64,000 nt of DNA from Lichenifustis flavocetrariae. GTDB taxonomy: Bacteria > Pseudomonadota > Alphaproteobacteria > Rhizobiales > Beijerinckiaceae. Position 1 is the first letter of the stretch, and each line of letters opens with the position of its first letter. Under the pieces are notes generated by a model, which searched no databases, was not told the DNA's origin, and saw nothing but the letters and a program-made list of their open reading frames with translations. Where the stretch lies: assembly GCF_026130545.1 (NCBI RefSeq), contig NZ_JAMOIM010000004.1:124001-188000 (forward strand), given 5' to 3'. A program made the position numbers and the translations under genes. This document shows, one piece after another, positions 56,501 to 64,000 of this stretch.

Positions 56501-56903
56501 TGGCTTCGATGGCGAACAGGATGAACGTGAAGGTCGCGTAGACGAGCGACGTGACGGTCGAGCCGATGTAACCGAAGCCTGCGCCCCGGGTCAGGAGGTC
56601 GATGTCGACGCCGTAGCGCGCCGCATAGCGGCTGATCGGCATGCCGGTGAGGAACAGCAGGGTGCCGACCACCAGGGTCGCCCAGAACACGTTGCTGAAG
56701 CCGAAACTCAGCGTGATAGCGCCCCCGATGGCTTCGAGCGCCAGGAACGAGATGGCCCCGATGGCGGTCTGCGAGACACGCGGCGCCGACCACTTGCGGG
56801 CGCTCTTCGCCGTGAAGCGGAGCGCGAAATCCTCCAACGTCTCGTTGGCAACCCACCGGTTGTAGTCGCGGCGGACAGGCAGAATGCGTTGACGTCCGGA
56901 CAT
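53544..56903 (-). CDS. NCS1-type permease fused to hybrid histidine kinase
   Basis: 1119 residues. Residues about 30-460 are a purine/hydantoin-type NCS1 transporter with about 12 helices (NYNRWV-like start RRDYNRWVANETLEDFALRF). A Cys cluster follows (CSVCTNPFEPEDMAYC, ICSLCCSLDARCHDLC; about 490-540), likely zinc-binding. Two more helices lead to HisKA (GLSHELRTPLNAVLGYAQLL, His about 678), HATPase (NLLSNAVKFT, GLGLGLTITKLL) and a receiver (VVDDDGD ... LFLLDVSMPGMSG). It probably senses or transports a nucleobase-like compound and phosphorylates the adjacent LuxR-type regulator. ATG 56903. Confidence 0.93.
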   Translation of the reverse strand: MSGRQRILPVRRDYNRWVANETLEDFALRFTAKSARKWSAPRVSQTAIGAISFLALEAIGGAITLSFGFSNVFWATLVVGTLLFLTGMPISRYAARYGVDIDLLTRGAGFGYIGSTVTSLVYATFTFILFAIEATIMATALQLVFGLPLAWGYLLSAVAVIPLVTYGIAWISRFQLVTQPLWIVLNVLPIGFIVAHDWPAVVAWTHFPGLGHSVGSFDLLKFGGAASVILALMPQIGEQVDVLRFLPARPENSRRWTASLLAAGPGWIVLGAPKLMFGSLLAYLCLQAGVPAEHAAEPAQMYRLAFATVLPWPQVVALLTAAFVVVSQLKINVMNAYAGSLAWSNFFSRLTHSHPGRVVWLVFNVAIALLLMELGIYAALERILSLFAVVAVAWLGAIVADLAINKPLGLSPPGIEFKRAHLYDINPVGTGAMGLAAFVALISATGTFGPLPEALAPFIALGVALVAAPVIAALTRGRFYLARKPRAEWLKLSTITCSVCTNPFEPEDMAYCPAYAAPICSLCCSLDARCHDLCKPQARAQTQIAAALRAMLPSALSVRVNAPTLHYLGVFVPLIAIISLALLLIDVHAASQGSLIKTVVDQTLWGAFAILFIVSGVLAWFFVLAAESRRVAQEESARQTTLLLQEIEAHKKTDAALQKAKEVAEAANHAKSRYVVGLSHELRTPLNAVLGYAQLLERDGEAAAARQNGVRVIRRSAEHLSGLIDGLLDVSKIEAGRLQIQRNEVRTTEFFAGLVDMFRLQAAAKGLEFRFTGIETLPAVVRTDEKRLRQILINLLSNAVKFTPAGHVGLAIMYRNQVATLVVEDSGPGIPVANIERIFEPFDRGALSGAEAVPGLGLGLTITKLLTELMGGAIAVRSTVGAGSTFEVRLMLASVAVPLPEVARNVQGYAGPRRTLLVVDDDGDHQALMRALLEPLGFSVLSARDGPTCLALVADVRPDLFLLDVSMPGMSGWELADALRTLRRVTAPIVMLSANIGDGAPQPLLGLAHDAVLAKPFVVATLLDTLARCLGLTWIERQDHVVAPALPIEPHAIPEPGVVAELQRLGAIGHVRGIEAKLDELAGNPNFTALAGRLRDHVRAFDFPAYEAVLEAFGERVEP

Positions 56904-57066
56904 GGCTCAGGGGGGTGGGTGAGGCAATGCAACGTAGCTCCGATTTGAGGGAGAACGCAAAGCGCTTGTCACCGATGGCGATGTGCGGCCCAACGTTCGA
57001 TGGGAGATCCTGCTCAGTTCCTCAGCGCCGTTGCGCCGCAGAGCACGATTGACGATAAGCACGGTC

Positions 57067-58431
57067 ATGACCGCTCCCATCGTCCGCTTCGCTCCCTCGC
57101 CGACCGGCCGCATCCACATCGGAAATGCCCGCACGGCGCTGCTCAATTTCCTCTTTGCGAGCGGGCAGGGGGGGCGCTTCGTTCTTCGCTTCGACGATAC
57201 CGACCAGGAGCGGTCGCGGCAGGAATACGCCGATTCGATCGTGGTCGATCTCGACTGGCTCGGCGTCGTGCCCGACCTCGTCGTACGGCAGTCCGACCGC
57301 GTCGCGTTCTACGCGGCAGCCGTCGCGCGGTTGAAGGCATCCGGCCGTCTTTATCCCGCCTATGAAAGCGCCGACGAACTCGACCGCCGCCGCAAGCGCA
57401 TGCAGGCGCGGGGACTGCCGCCCATCTACGATCGCGCCGCCCTTAAGCTGACCGAGGACGATCGCGCAAAGCTCGAAGCCGAGGGGCGCCGGCCGCACTG
57501 GCGCTTCCGGCTGGATTCCGAGACCGTAACCTGGACGGACCTCGTCCGCGGCGAAAGCCATATCGACTGCGCGTCGCTGTCGGATCCCGTGCTGGTACGT
57601 GAAGACGGTACCTATCTCTACACGCTGCCCTCGGTTGTGGATGACATCGAACTCGGCATCACCCATGTGGTCCGGGGCGAGGACCATGTCACGAACACCG
57701 CCGTGCAGGTTCAGCTCTTCAGGGCGCTCGGCGCCGAGCCGCCGCTGTTCGGACATCACAACCTCCTCGTGAACGCGTCGGGCGAAGGGTTGTCGAAGCG
57801 CTCCGGCGCCCTGTCGCTTACGGGCTTGCGCGAGGCCGGGGCGGAGCCGCTCGCGGTGGCGGCCCTCGCGGTGCTGACCGGGTCGGCCGAATCGGTGCAT
57901 CCCGTGGCGGCTCTCGCGGATCTCGGTCCCGTCGATCTCGCGCGCCTCTCACGGGCGCCCGCACGGTTCGACGAGCACGATCTCTGGACACTTTCGGCGA
58001 AGACCTTGCACGGCCTGCCGTTCGAGACTGTCCGGCCGCGCTTCGCCGCGCGGGGGCTTCCTGACGATGCCGTCGGCGAAACATTCTGGCTCGCCGTACG
58101 CGGTAATCTCGAACGCTTTGACGACATCGATGGCTGGTGGGCCGTGGTCCATGGATCGATCGAACCGGTCGGTGAGGACCCGGAACTTCTCGCGGCGGCG
58201 ACCCGGCTTCTGCCCGAAGAACCATGGTCATCCGCGACCTGGGCGGCTTGGACCACGCGCGTCAAGGCTGAGACGAGCCGTAAGGGCCGCGCGCTCTTCC
58301 ACCCGCTCCGCCTGGCTTTGACCGGCCGTGACACCGGACCGGAGCTCGCCGTGCTGCTGCCGCTGATCGGCCGCGCTAGGGTACTGGCGAGATTATCCGG
58401 ACACGCCGGCTCGTCCCGTCAGGAGCCTTGA
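57067..58431 (+). CDS. gltX: glutamyl-tRNA synthetase
   Basis: A 454-residue class I synthetase. The HIGH element is [18 protein letters not shown] and the KMSKS element [13 protein letters not shown]. It charges tRNA(Glu), and in organisms without GlnRS also tRNA(Gln) in one of two paralogs; the short form with truncated C-domain could be the second alphaproteobacterial copy. ATG 57067 is chosen over the longer frame from 56983. Its 3' end overlaps the convergent DUF2865 gene by 56 bp. Confidence 0.95.
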   Translation: MTAPIVRFAPSPTGRIHIGNARTALLNFLFASGQGGRFVLRFDDTDQERSRQEYADSIVVDLDWLGVVPDLVVRQSDRVAFYAAAVARLKASGRLYPAYESADELDRRRKRMQARGLPPIYDRAALKLTEDDRAKLEAEGRRPHWRFRLDSETVTWTDLVRGESHIDCASLSDPVLVREDGTYLYTLPSVVDDIELGITHVVRGEDHVTNTAVQVQLFRALGAEPPLFGHHNLLVNASGEGLSKRSGALSLTGLREAGAEPLAVAALAVLTGSAESVHPVAALADLGPVDLARLSRAPARFDEHDLWTLSAKTLHGLPFETVRPRFAARGLPDDAVGETFWLAVRGNLERFDDIDGWWAVVHGSIEPVGEDPELLAAATRLLPEEPWSSATWAAWTTRVKAETSRKGRALFHPLRLALTGRDTGPELAVLLPLIGRARVLARLSGHAGSSRQEP

Positions 58432-59530
58432 AGGTCTGGACCGCGCCCTCGGTGGTCCGGATAATCGGTGTCTGGGTGCCGACGCCGGTTGCGATACCCG
58501 CCGAGGCCGTAGTGGCGGTCGGGGCCTGAGCGCCGAGCGTTCCGAGGGCAGCGTCGTCCGCGGCTGTCGTTGGCTGGTCGAGCACGATCTTCCGAGGTGG
58601 CTTGGCGCCCTTCTTGGTCGGCTGTGAGGTTGGCGCCGTCGGCCGCGACATGTCAGCCGACATCTTCTCCGTGACGGTCACGTCGTGGCCCTGCGACTTG
58701 TCGAGCAGCTCCTCGGCCTTGGCGAGGGCCTGCACCCAGGACTGGTTGGGCGGCTTGCAGGTACAGGCCGCGTCGTGGGTCTTCTGGAACTTGAAGGCGG
58801 CCGGCAGGGCCGTATACGCCGTGCCGTCGAGCGCGACCGCGTCCGCGATATTGTCCGTATCGCTCGTTGTGTAGAGCTTGGCCTCGGTGTTGGGGCATTG
58901 CGCGCTACAGAGCGTTTGCAGCCCGTCGAGGTCGCTATTGTGCACCGACGTGCTCAGTGGGAAGAAGCCTCCGTCGCATGTGCGCACACAAATGGCCTTG
59001 CTGCCGCCCTGCGGCCGCTCTTGTGCCGGCTGGTCGTCAGTCATTCGGCTGGTGCCGTCGTCCGGCATGAGGCCGGGATCGCTGTACACTTCCGTGCTGT
59101 CCGGGCCAGGCGCAGTCCGACAATAGGCGTCGTAGCGGGCCGCGAGGTCCTGGGCGCGGTCGGGGTTGCCGTTGCGGAGGGCGCGGGCTTGGGCATCCAG
59201 CGAATCGAGATTGTTCTCCATGCGCGAGACGCGATTGGCGATCGCGTCGCATTGCGGCGGAGCATCGCCGAACAGGTTCAAACCGCCGCAGCCGATCTGA
59301 TCCGCATAAGCCTGCGTGCGGGCGAGCTCCGAGCGCTGCTGCTCGATGGCCCGTGCGAAACGGGCTTCCCGGTCAGGATCGGGACGCGTGACGGCGGCCA
59401 TCTCCTGACGGAGGGCGTCACAATCGATGTTCTGGGCCTGAGCGGCACCGGGGCCGAGTACCAGGACGCCGAGACAGACGACGGTCGGAAGACGCCGAAG
59501 GGCGCGCAAGGCGATTACCATGGCGCGCAT
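58376..59530 (-). CDS. DUF2865 family exported protein
   Basis: 384 residues. A signal ([19 protein letters not shown]), a coiled coil (about 45-115) and the Cys-rich DUF2865 core [33 protein letters not shown] and ACTCKPP, followed by a Pro/Thr-rich tail. Function unknown; a cell-envelope role is likely. The last 18 codons read through the end of gltX on the other strand. Confidence 0.9.
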   Translation of the reverse strand: MRAMVIALRALRRLPTVVCLGVLVLGPGAAQAQNIDCDALRQEMAAVTRPDPDREARFARAIEQQRSELARTQAYADQIGCGGLNLFGDAPPQCDAIANRVSRMENNLDSLDAQARALRNGNPDRAQDLAARYDAYCRTAPGPDSTEVYSDPGLMPDDGTSRMTDDQPAQERPQGGSKAICVRTCDGGFFPLSTSVHNSDLDGLQTLCSAQCPNTEAKLYTTSDTDNIADAVALDGTAYTALPAAFKFQKTHDAACTCKPPNQSWVQALAKAEELLDKSQGHDVTVTEKMSADMSRPTAPTSQPTKKGAKPPRKIVLDQPTTAADDAALGTLGAQAPTATTASAGIATGVGTQTPIIRTTEGAVQTFKAPDGTSRRVRIISPVP

Positions 59531-59645
59531 CTGACCGGGCTTCGTGTTGGAATCATGATCCCGGCTCATGCGGAGGGATGCTTAGCCCTGGCGCTGCGCC
59601 CGCGCGCGTCCCACATGTGCACGGCGATGACCGCAATTGAGGAGA

Positions 59646-60173
59646 ATGTTGGTGATCAACCGGTGTCTGTTGGCGGCTGCGGCAGCGGCTGTCCTGCTCG
59701 GATCGACCCTCGTTCCCGCACAAGCGGACGATGCCGATCTGGTGTTTCGCCGATCCACGACGTTCCGGGCGCTGACTCCCAACGACAAACTGGCGACCTA
59801 CGCGTTCGACGACCCCGCGGTCGAAGGTGTCGCGTGCTATTTCACGATCCCCGAAAAAGGCGGTCTGGCGGGAGCCATCGGCTTGGCCGAGCAGACCTCC
59901 GACGTGTCGCTTGCGTGCCGCCAGGTCGGGCCGATTCGATTCACCAAGAAGAGTGACCAGGGTGAGACTGCCTTCTCGGAGCGGCGGTCGATGTTTTTCA
60001 AGAAGATGCAGATTGTGCGGGGATGTGACGCCAAGCGCAACACCCTTGTCTACATGGCTTACTCGGACAAGCTCATCGACGGCTCGCCCAAGAATTCGAC
60101 CTCGGCCGTGCCCATTCAGCCCTGGGGCACCACGGTCGACGTGCCAAAATGCGCCGATTGGGTGAAAAGCTGA
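59646..60173 (+). CDS. creA: CreA family protein
   Basis: About 175 residues, signal peptide (CLLAAAAAAVLLGSTLVPA) and CreA domain with AFDDPAVEGVACYFT, ACRQVGPIRF and KKMQIVRGCDAKRNTLVYM. Periplasmic, function unknown. GAGGAG directly precedes ATG 59646, so the GTG at 59652 may be the true start. Confidence 0.92.
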   Translation: MLVINRCLLAAAAAAVLLGSTLVPAQADDADLVFRRSTTFRALTPNDKLATYAFDDPAVEGVACYFTIPEKGGLAGAIGLAEQTSDVSLACRQVGPIRFTKKSDQGETAFSERRSMFFKKMQIVRGCDAKRNTLVYMAYSDKLIDGSPKNSTSAVPIQPWGTTVDVPKCADWVKS

Positions 60174-60178
60174 GAGGT

Positions 60179-60478
60179 CTATTCGCCGCAATGGATCAGG
60201 ATTGATCCGGGCGGCGGAACCGGGGTCGCCATGGCGCTCACCTTGATGCTGCCGGTCACGTCCTCGGCCAATCCGAATGCGGTCGCATGAGCATGGCCAT
60301 GCGCCTCGCACCAGGCGTCGGCGATCACCTGACCACAGGCCATGCCGGGCTTCATGCAATCGGCGATCCCGTAGCCGTCGCTGACGGGAACCACGAAGTC
60401 GAGGCTGTCGCCAGCCCAGGAGGTTGAGGGAGCAGCGGCCAGCAGCACGGCGCCAGCGAACATCAGTGCGAAACGCAT
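60179..60478 (-). CDS. small exported protein, unknown function
   Basis: 99 residues: signal peptide (MRFALMFAGAVLLAAAP) and a mature part with four Cys, including DGYGIADCM, GMACGQV and DAWCEAHGHAHATAFGL. It resembles short rhizobial exported proteins with the pattern 'FVVP..DGYG..EC....CG..VAD.WCEAHG'. ATG 60478. Convergent with creA. Confidence 0.75.
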   Translation of the reverse strand: MRFALMFAGAVLLAAAPSTSWAGDSLDFVVPVSDGYGIADCMKPGMACGQVIADAWCEAHGHAHATAFGLAEDVTGSIKVSAMATPVPPPGSILIHCGE

Positions 60479-60571
60479 AGGAGATCCGAAACTGGCCAGA
60501 GCGGCCCGAACGGTCTCCACCCTGCGGGGCAGGGTTGACTAAACTCTTAACGATCGCGGACTGGTGTCGGG

Positions 60572-61771
60572 TCACTCCTCATGCCGGAAAGGGGTGTGTT
60601 CGCCATACATCTCGATGGCGCTCGCAACCTGCCGACGTTCCTGAGCCAGATAGTCGGCCACCGCCCGGGCCAGTCGCTGGTCCGCGATACGATGGGCCGA
60701 ATAGGTCTCGACCGGACCATAGCCGCGCGCGAGCTTGTGTTCCCCCTGTGCGCCGGCCTCGACCCGCGCAAGCTTATGGGTGATCGCGAAGTCGATCGCC
60801 TGATAGTAGCAGACCTCAAAATGCAGGAAGGGATGCTCCTCGATCGCGCCCCAATTTCGTCCGTAGAGCGCGCGGTCACCGATGAAGTTGATGGCGCCGG
60901 CGATGTAGCGCCCGGCACGTTTCGCCATGACGAGCAGGATCCTGTCGGCCATGCTGTCGCCGATCAAGGAGAAGAACTTGCGCGTGAGATACGGGCGGCC
61001 CCATTTGCGCGACCCCGTGTCCATGTAGAAGGCCCAGAAGGCATCCCAGTGGGCCTCTGTGATGTCGCGCCCCGTGACCCATTCGACTGAAATGCCCGGT
61101 GCCAGAGCCTCCTTGCGCTCGCGCCGGATCATCTTGCGCTTACGGGAGGCCAGCGCGGTCAGGAAGTCCTCGAAGGTACCGTAGCCCTCGTTGCGGAAGT
61201 GGAACTGCTGGTCGGTGCGCTGCAGGAAACCCTCCGCCCCGAGCGCCTCCCAATCGTCACGATTCAGGAATGTGAGATGGACCGACGACGAGTCGGTCTT
61301 GTCGCGCAGGGCCTCGAGCCCGGCCAGAAGCCCGGCCCGCATTCGCGCCAGGTCAGCACCGGGACGCACCAGCAGGCGACGGCCAGTGACGGGCGTGAAG
61401 GGTACGGAGACTTGAACCTTCGGGTAATAGTCGCCGCCGGCACGCTGGTAGGCATCGGCCCAGCCGTAGTCGAAGACGTATTCGCCCTGCGAATGGCTCT
61501 TGAGATAGGCCGGTACCGCGGCCGCCACCTTGCCGTCCGGCCCATCGATCAGGAGATGCGCCGGCGACCAGCCGCTGCGGCCGCCCACCGATTTCGACGC
61601 TTCGAGGGCATGCAGGAAAGCGTGGCTCAAAAACGGATTATGGGTTTCCGCCTGGAAGCCGCAGTCGGACGAAATATCGTCTAGGCCGGGGTTCGCACAG
61701 GCGTTCCATTCGGCGGGCGGGACCTCGCTCAGGGACGAGGCCACCCGGATTCTGATCTCAGGCTCGGTCAT
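60572..61771 (-). CDS. FemAB-like GNAT protein (peptidogalycan family, PF04339-like)
   Basis: 399 residues. The N-terminus NPFLSHAFLHALEASKSVGG, the middle YYPKVQVSVPFTPVTGRRLL and the C-terminal HFEVCYYQAIDFAITHKL-GAQGEHK(L)ARGY pattern mark the DUF482/PF04339 group. Predicted N-acyltransferase on lipids or wall precursors; not tested. ATG 61771 chosen over 61786. Confidence 0.9.
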   Translation of the reverse strand: MTEPEIRIRVASSLSEVPPAEWNACANPGLDDISSDCGFQAETHNPFLSHAFLHALEASKSVGGRSGWSPAHLLIDGPDGKVAAAVPAYLKSHSQGEYVFDYGWADAYQRAGGDYYPKVQVSVPFTPVTGRRLLVRPGADLARMRAGLLAGLEALRDKTDSSSVHLTFLNRDDWEALGAEGFLQRTDQQFHFRNEGYGTFEDFLTALASRKRKMIRRERKEALAPGISVEWVTGRDITEAHWDAFWAFYMDTGSRKWGRPYLTRKFFSLIGDSMADRILLVMAKRAGRYIAGAINFIGDRALYGRNWGAIEEHPFLHFEVCYYQAIDFAITHKLARVEAGAQGEHKLARGYGPVETYSAHRIADQRLARAVADYLAQERRQVASAIEMYGEHTPFRHEE

Positions 61772-61807
61772 GGCGCTCCGGCGCATCGCTGATGACCCGA
61801 GAGTGCC

Positions 61808-62605
61808 TCACCTCCGTGATGAAACAAAGGCTGTTTGGTGGGGCATCTCGTCCGGGATGAAACCCTCGAACACGATCTGGTCCGCCCAAAGCCGGGCCGC
61901 CTCGCGCTGCGCGATTGTCCGGACCGTCCAGGTCATGACCGGACGGCCAAGCGCGGCGCGAAACAGGGTCGGGGCGGCATGGGGCAGGTTCTCCACCCAA
62001 TAGGACAGGAAGTCGGGGCGGGTCTCGGGAAAATGCACGAGAGCCGCAAGGTCGCGCTTCCCGGTAGCCGAGAGACCATGCCATTCGGGATCGTCATAGC
62101 TCGCCTCAGCCACGATGCCGAGGGGGATCCTGGCCGGTGCCCTGGCCCGTAGATGGGCGATGACGGCGGGGTCGAAGCTTTTGATGGCGGCGGGCCCGCC
62201 ATAGGAGGCGATCACGTCGAGCACACGGTCAGCGAGGCGCACGTCCCCGTCGAAGGCGCTCTTCACCTCGCAGATCAGAGGCACGCGGCCGGCGATCAGC
62301 GCCAGGAAGTCGGGCAACGTCGGAATGCGGTCTTGCGTCCCGCCAACAGAAACCTCGGAGAGTTGCCGGGCGCTTCGTGCCGCGACCGGACCCGTTTCGC
62401 CGGTGAGCCGGTCCAGCGTGAAGTCGTGGAACACCATCGCCTCGCCGTCGGCCGCGCGTTGCACGTCGCATTCGATCGCGAAGCCGCCCTCGACCGCGGC
62501 CTTGGCTGCCGATGCCGTGTTTTCAAAGCGGGCTGCCGTGCGATCATGCAGGCCGCGGTGCGCGATCGGGCGCGCCACGAGCCATGCAAAGGCATCAGCC
62601 GCCAT
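61808..62605 (-). CDS. glycerophosphodiester phosphodiesterase
   Basis: 265 residues, a TIM barrel of the UgpQ type without a signal peptide. HRGLHDRTAARFENT, the metal site AIECDVQ and the catalytic VFHDFTLDRLTG are intact. It hydrolyses glycerophosphodiesters to glycerol-3-phosphate. ATG 62605 overlaps the upstream ridA stop by one base (TGATG). Confidence 0.93.
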   Translation of the reverse strand: MAADAFAWLVARPIAHRGLHDRTAARFENTASAAKAAVEGGFAIECDVQRAADGEAMVFHDFTLDRLTGETGPVAARSARQLSEVSVGGTQDRIPTLPDFLALIAGRVPLICEVKSAFDGDVRLADRVLDVIASYGGPAAIKSFDPAVIAHLRARAPARIPLGIVAEASYDDPEWHGLSATGKRDLAALVHFPETRPDFLSYWVENLPHAAPTLFRAALGRPVMTWTVRTIAQREAARLWADQIVFEGFIPDEMPHQTAFVSSRR

Positions 62606-63075
62606 CAGGCGATCTCGAACAGCGCCTCGACTTCCACCGCCGCATCGAAGGGCAGCACGGCGACGCCGATCGTCGAGCGGGCATGACGGCCGGCTTCGCC
62701 CAGGACGCTCACCATCAGGTCGGACGCTCCGTTCATGATGGCCGGCACGGTCGTGAAGGTCGGGGCCGCATTGATGAAGCCGCCGAGCCGCACGCAACGG
62801 ACGATCCGGTCGAGGTCGCCGAGTGCCACCTTGACCTGCGCCAGCACGTTGATGGCACAGAGGCGCGCCGCTTCCAGGCCGACTTCGTTCGAGACCGAGT
62901 GCCCGAGCTTGCCCTTGTGCTGATCGGCAAGCTTGCCGTCCGGACCGAGTGGCAGTTGGCCGGAGACGATTAACTGGTTGCCGCTGATGACGCAGGCCAC
63001 ATAATTGGCGACCGGGGCGCCAGGAACCGGCAACGTGATGCCGAGATCCTTCAATTTCTGCTCGACCTTACCCAT
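62605..63075 (-). CDS. RidA family protein
   Basis: 156 residues of the RidA/YjgF fold with VSGQLPLGPDGKL, the Arg in RIVRCVRLGGFINA and the C-terminal LPFDAAVEVEALFE. RidA enzymes hydrolyse reactive imines from PLP enzymes; the subgroup with N-terminal KLKDLGITL is common in Hyphomicrobiales. ATG 63075 preferred over TTG 63081. Confidence 0.92.
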   Translation of the reverse strand: MGKVEQKLKDLGITLPVPGAPVANYVACVISGNQLIVSGQLPLGPDGKLADQHKGKLGHSVSNEVGLEAARLCAINVLAQVKVALGDLDRIVRCVRLGGFINAAPTFTTVPAIMNGASDLMVSVLGEAGRHARSTIGVAVLPFDAAVEVEALFEIA

Positions 63076-63198
63076 GTCCAAATCCTGTGATCCTAAGGGT
63101 CCCGAGGAACAACTGCCCTATGACACGGTTTCTGGCGGGACGCCTAGTCGTTCTTTGAGGGTGCGCAATCCGCGCTCTTGCAAACGGATTTTGAGGAG

Positions 63199-64000
63199 AT
63201 GTCGGTGCCGAACTTCCGTTTGAGTCCCCTATCGAGAGCGGGCTTGCTGGCTCTCGTGGTCGGGTTCGCCCCGGCCAACGGCGCGAGAGCATCGGGCATC
63301 GCGCTTCTGCCGCACCATGCGGTCTATAAGCTTGCCCTGGTGAGTTCGAGCGGCAACAAGGCGCCCGCCGATGCCAGCGGGATGATTTCCTACGATTTTT
63401 CTGGCTCCGCCTGCGACGGTTACAAGACGGTGTTCCGGCAGGTGACGTCCATCGAACCCGCTGAAGGCGAGACGCGGGTGTCCAACACCGAGACCACGAC
63501 ACTCGAAAGCCGCAACGCGACCCGCTTCGGGTTCGATATTCGCACGTCGAACAACGACAGCGAGGATGACGTCAAGGGGGACGCATCGAAGACAAGCGGT
63601 GGATCGATTGCCATCGATCTGCAAAAGCCCGAAGCGGCGCAGGTCGACTTGAAGACCGAGGCCTTGTTTCCGACCGAGCATCTCAGCCGGATCATCGCCA
63701 GCGCCCAAGCGGGCAGCAAGATCCTCTCGGCTCAAGTCTATGACGGATCGGACACGGGCCGAAAGCTCTACAACACGTTGAGCGTCATCGGCGCCCCCTT
63801 GACGACACCGGCAACCGACCCTGCCGCGCAGGACGAAGCTCTCAAGGGGGAGCGGCGCTGGCCGGTGACCATCAGCTATTTCGAACAAGGGCAAGACGAC
63901 GCACAGCCCGCCTATGTTTTATCGTTCGAATTGTACGAGAATGGCGTGTCGCGGGCCATCAAGGTCGATTATGGCAATTTTGCTTTGGCCGGTCAGCTGG
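63199..64000 (+). CDS. eipB: EipB/DUF1849 cell-envelope protein (partial)
   Basis: The frame is open to the window's right edge, 267 codons seen. GAGGAG abuts ATG 63199, so the GTG at 63205 with 6-base spacing may be used. A signal sequence (GLLALVVGFAPANGARA) is followed by LLPHHAVYKLALVSS, ISYDFSGSACDGYKTVFRQV and FPTEHLSRIIASAQAGS, matching EipB, the periplasmic beta-spiral protein needed for envelope integrity in Brucella. Two Cys in the full protein are expected; one is seen here. Confidence 0.88.
   Translation, partial: MSVPNFRLSPLSRAGLLALVVGFAPANGARASGIALLPHHAVYKLALVSSSGNKAPADASGMISYDFSGSACDGYKTVFRQVTSIEPAEGETRVSNTETTTLESRNATRFGFDIRTSNNDSEDDVKGDASKTSGGSIAIDLQKPEAAQVDLKTEALFPTEHLSRIIASAQAGSKILSAQVYDGSDTGRKLYNTLSVIGAPLTTPATDPAAQDEALKGERRWPVTISYFEQGQDDAQPAYVLSFELYENGVSRAIKVDYGNFALAGQL

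Overview
The window is one contiguous stretch of a GC-rich alphaproteobacterial chromosome, most likely from the order Hyphomicrobiales (Rhizobiales). The basis is gene content and order: trpF-trpB-trpA-accD-folC in one run, an AccD without zinc-finger cysteines, a phaA/phaR pair, a parC / leucyl-transferase / RDD / hemB neighbourhood, EipB (DUF1849), DUF2865, CreA and a YiaA-type two-helix protein. I cannot fix the genus. I saw no rRNA, tRNA, CRISPR array, intact insertion sequence or prophage, so most of this is ordinary chromosome with small accessory insertions.

Layout. 1-4.8 kb: end of a multidrug MFS pump, acetyl-CoA acetyltransferase (phaA) diverging from the PHA regulator phaR, an MFS exporter and a beta-hydroxyacid dehydrogenase. 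4.9-10.8 kb: the tryptophan operon, whose trpF is fused in frame to a GNAT acetyltransferase, then accD and folC. 10.8-16.5 kb: small conserved proteins, a Tat-exported peptidase-like protein, a TesA/YbbA-type esterase-ABC pair, a SelW-like protein, hutF and a PHA-system protein. 16.5-27.5 kb: a CHASE3 hybrid kinase, lipid kinase, betaine-type Rieske oxygenase with a GFA protein, M50 protease, a reductase/FAD-monooxygenase pair and an AT-richer acyltransferase. 27.7-34.4 kb: parC, bpt, RDD protein, a LivH-type permease with an extra N-terminal domain, hemB. 34.4-37 kb: the iron-uptake operon efeU-efeO(cupredoxin only)-efeB with an Irr-box-like palindrome upstream. 37.5-39.2 kb: a two-gene cassette, ImmA/IrrE metallopeptidase plus a divergent class III nucleotidyl cyclase. 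39.3-47.1 kb: purQ/purS, HAD phosphatase, hrcA, SCO protein, a palindromic repeat pair, bestrophin, a solute-binding protein and an XagB-like glycosyltransferase. 47.2-48.2 kb: a surface protein of five 55-residue repeats with a VPLPA-CTERM-like tail. 48.7-52.6 kb: SIS isomerase plus class II aldolase, MgtC, and a TetR-controlled pspA-yiaA unit with two matching operators. 52.6-56.9 kb: a LuxR-type response regulator and a 1119-residue NCS1-permease/hybrid histidine kinase. 57-64 kb: gltX, DUF2865, creA, FemAB-like GNAT, phosphodiesterase, RidA and the start of eipB.

The best candidate for an undescribed system is the 37.5-39.2 kb cassette: a HELGH peptidase and a cyclase-like protein whose ORFs overlap by 4 bp, sitting behind a 570-bp stretch without a clear gene between housekeeping operons. 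Next come the GNAT-TrpF fusion, the transporter-kinase fusion and the tandem-repeat sorted protein.
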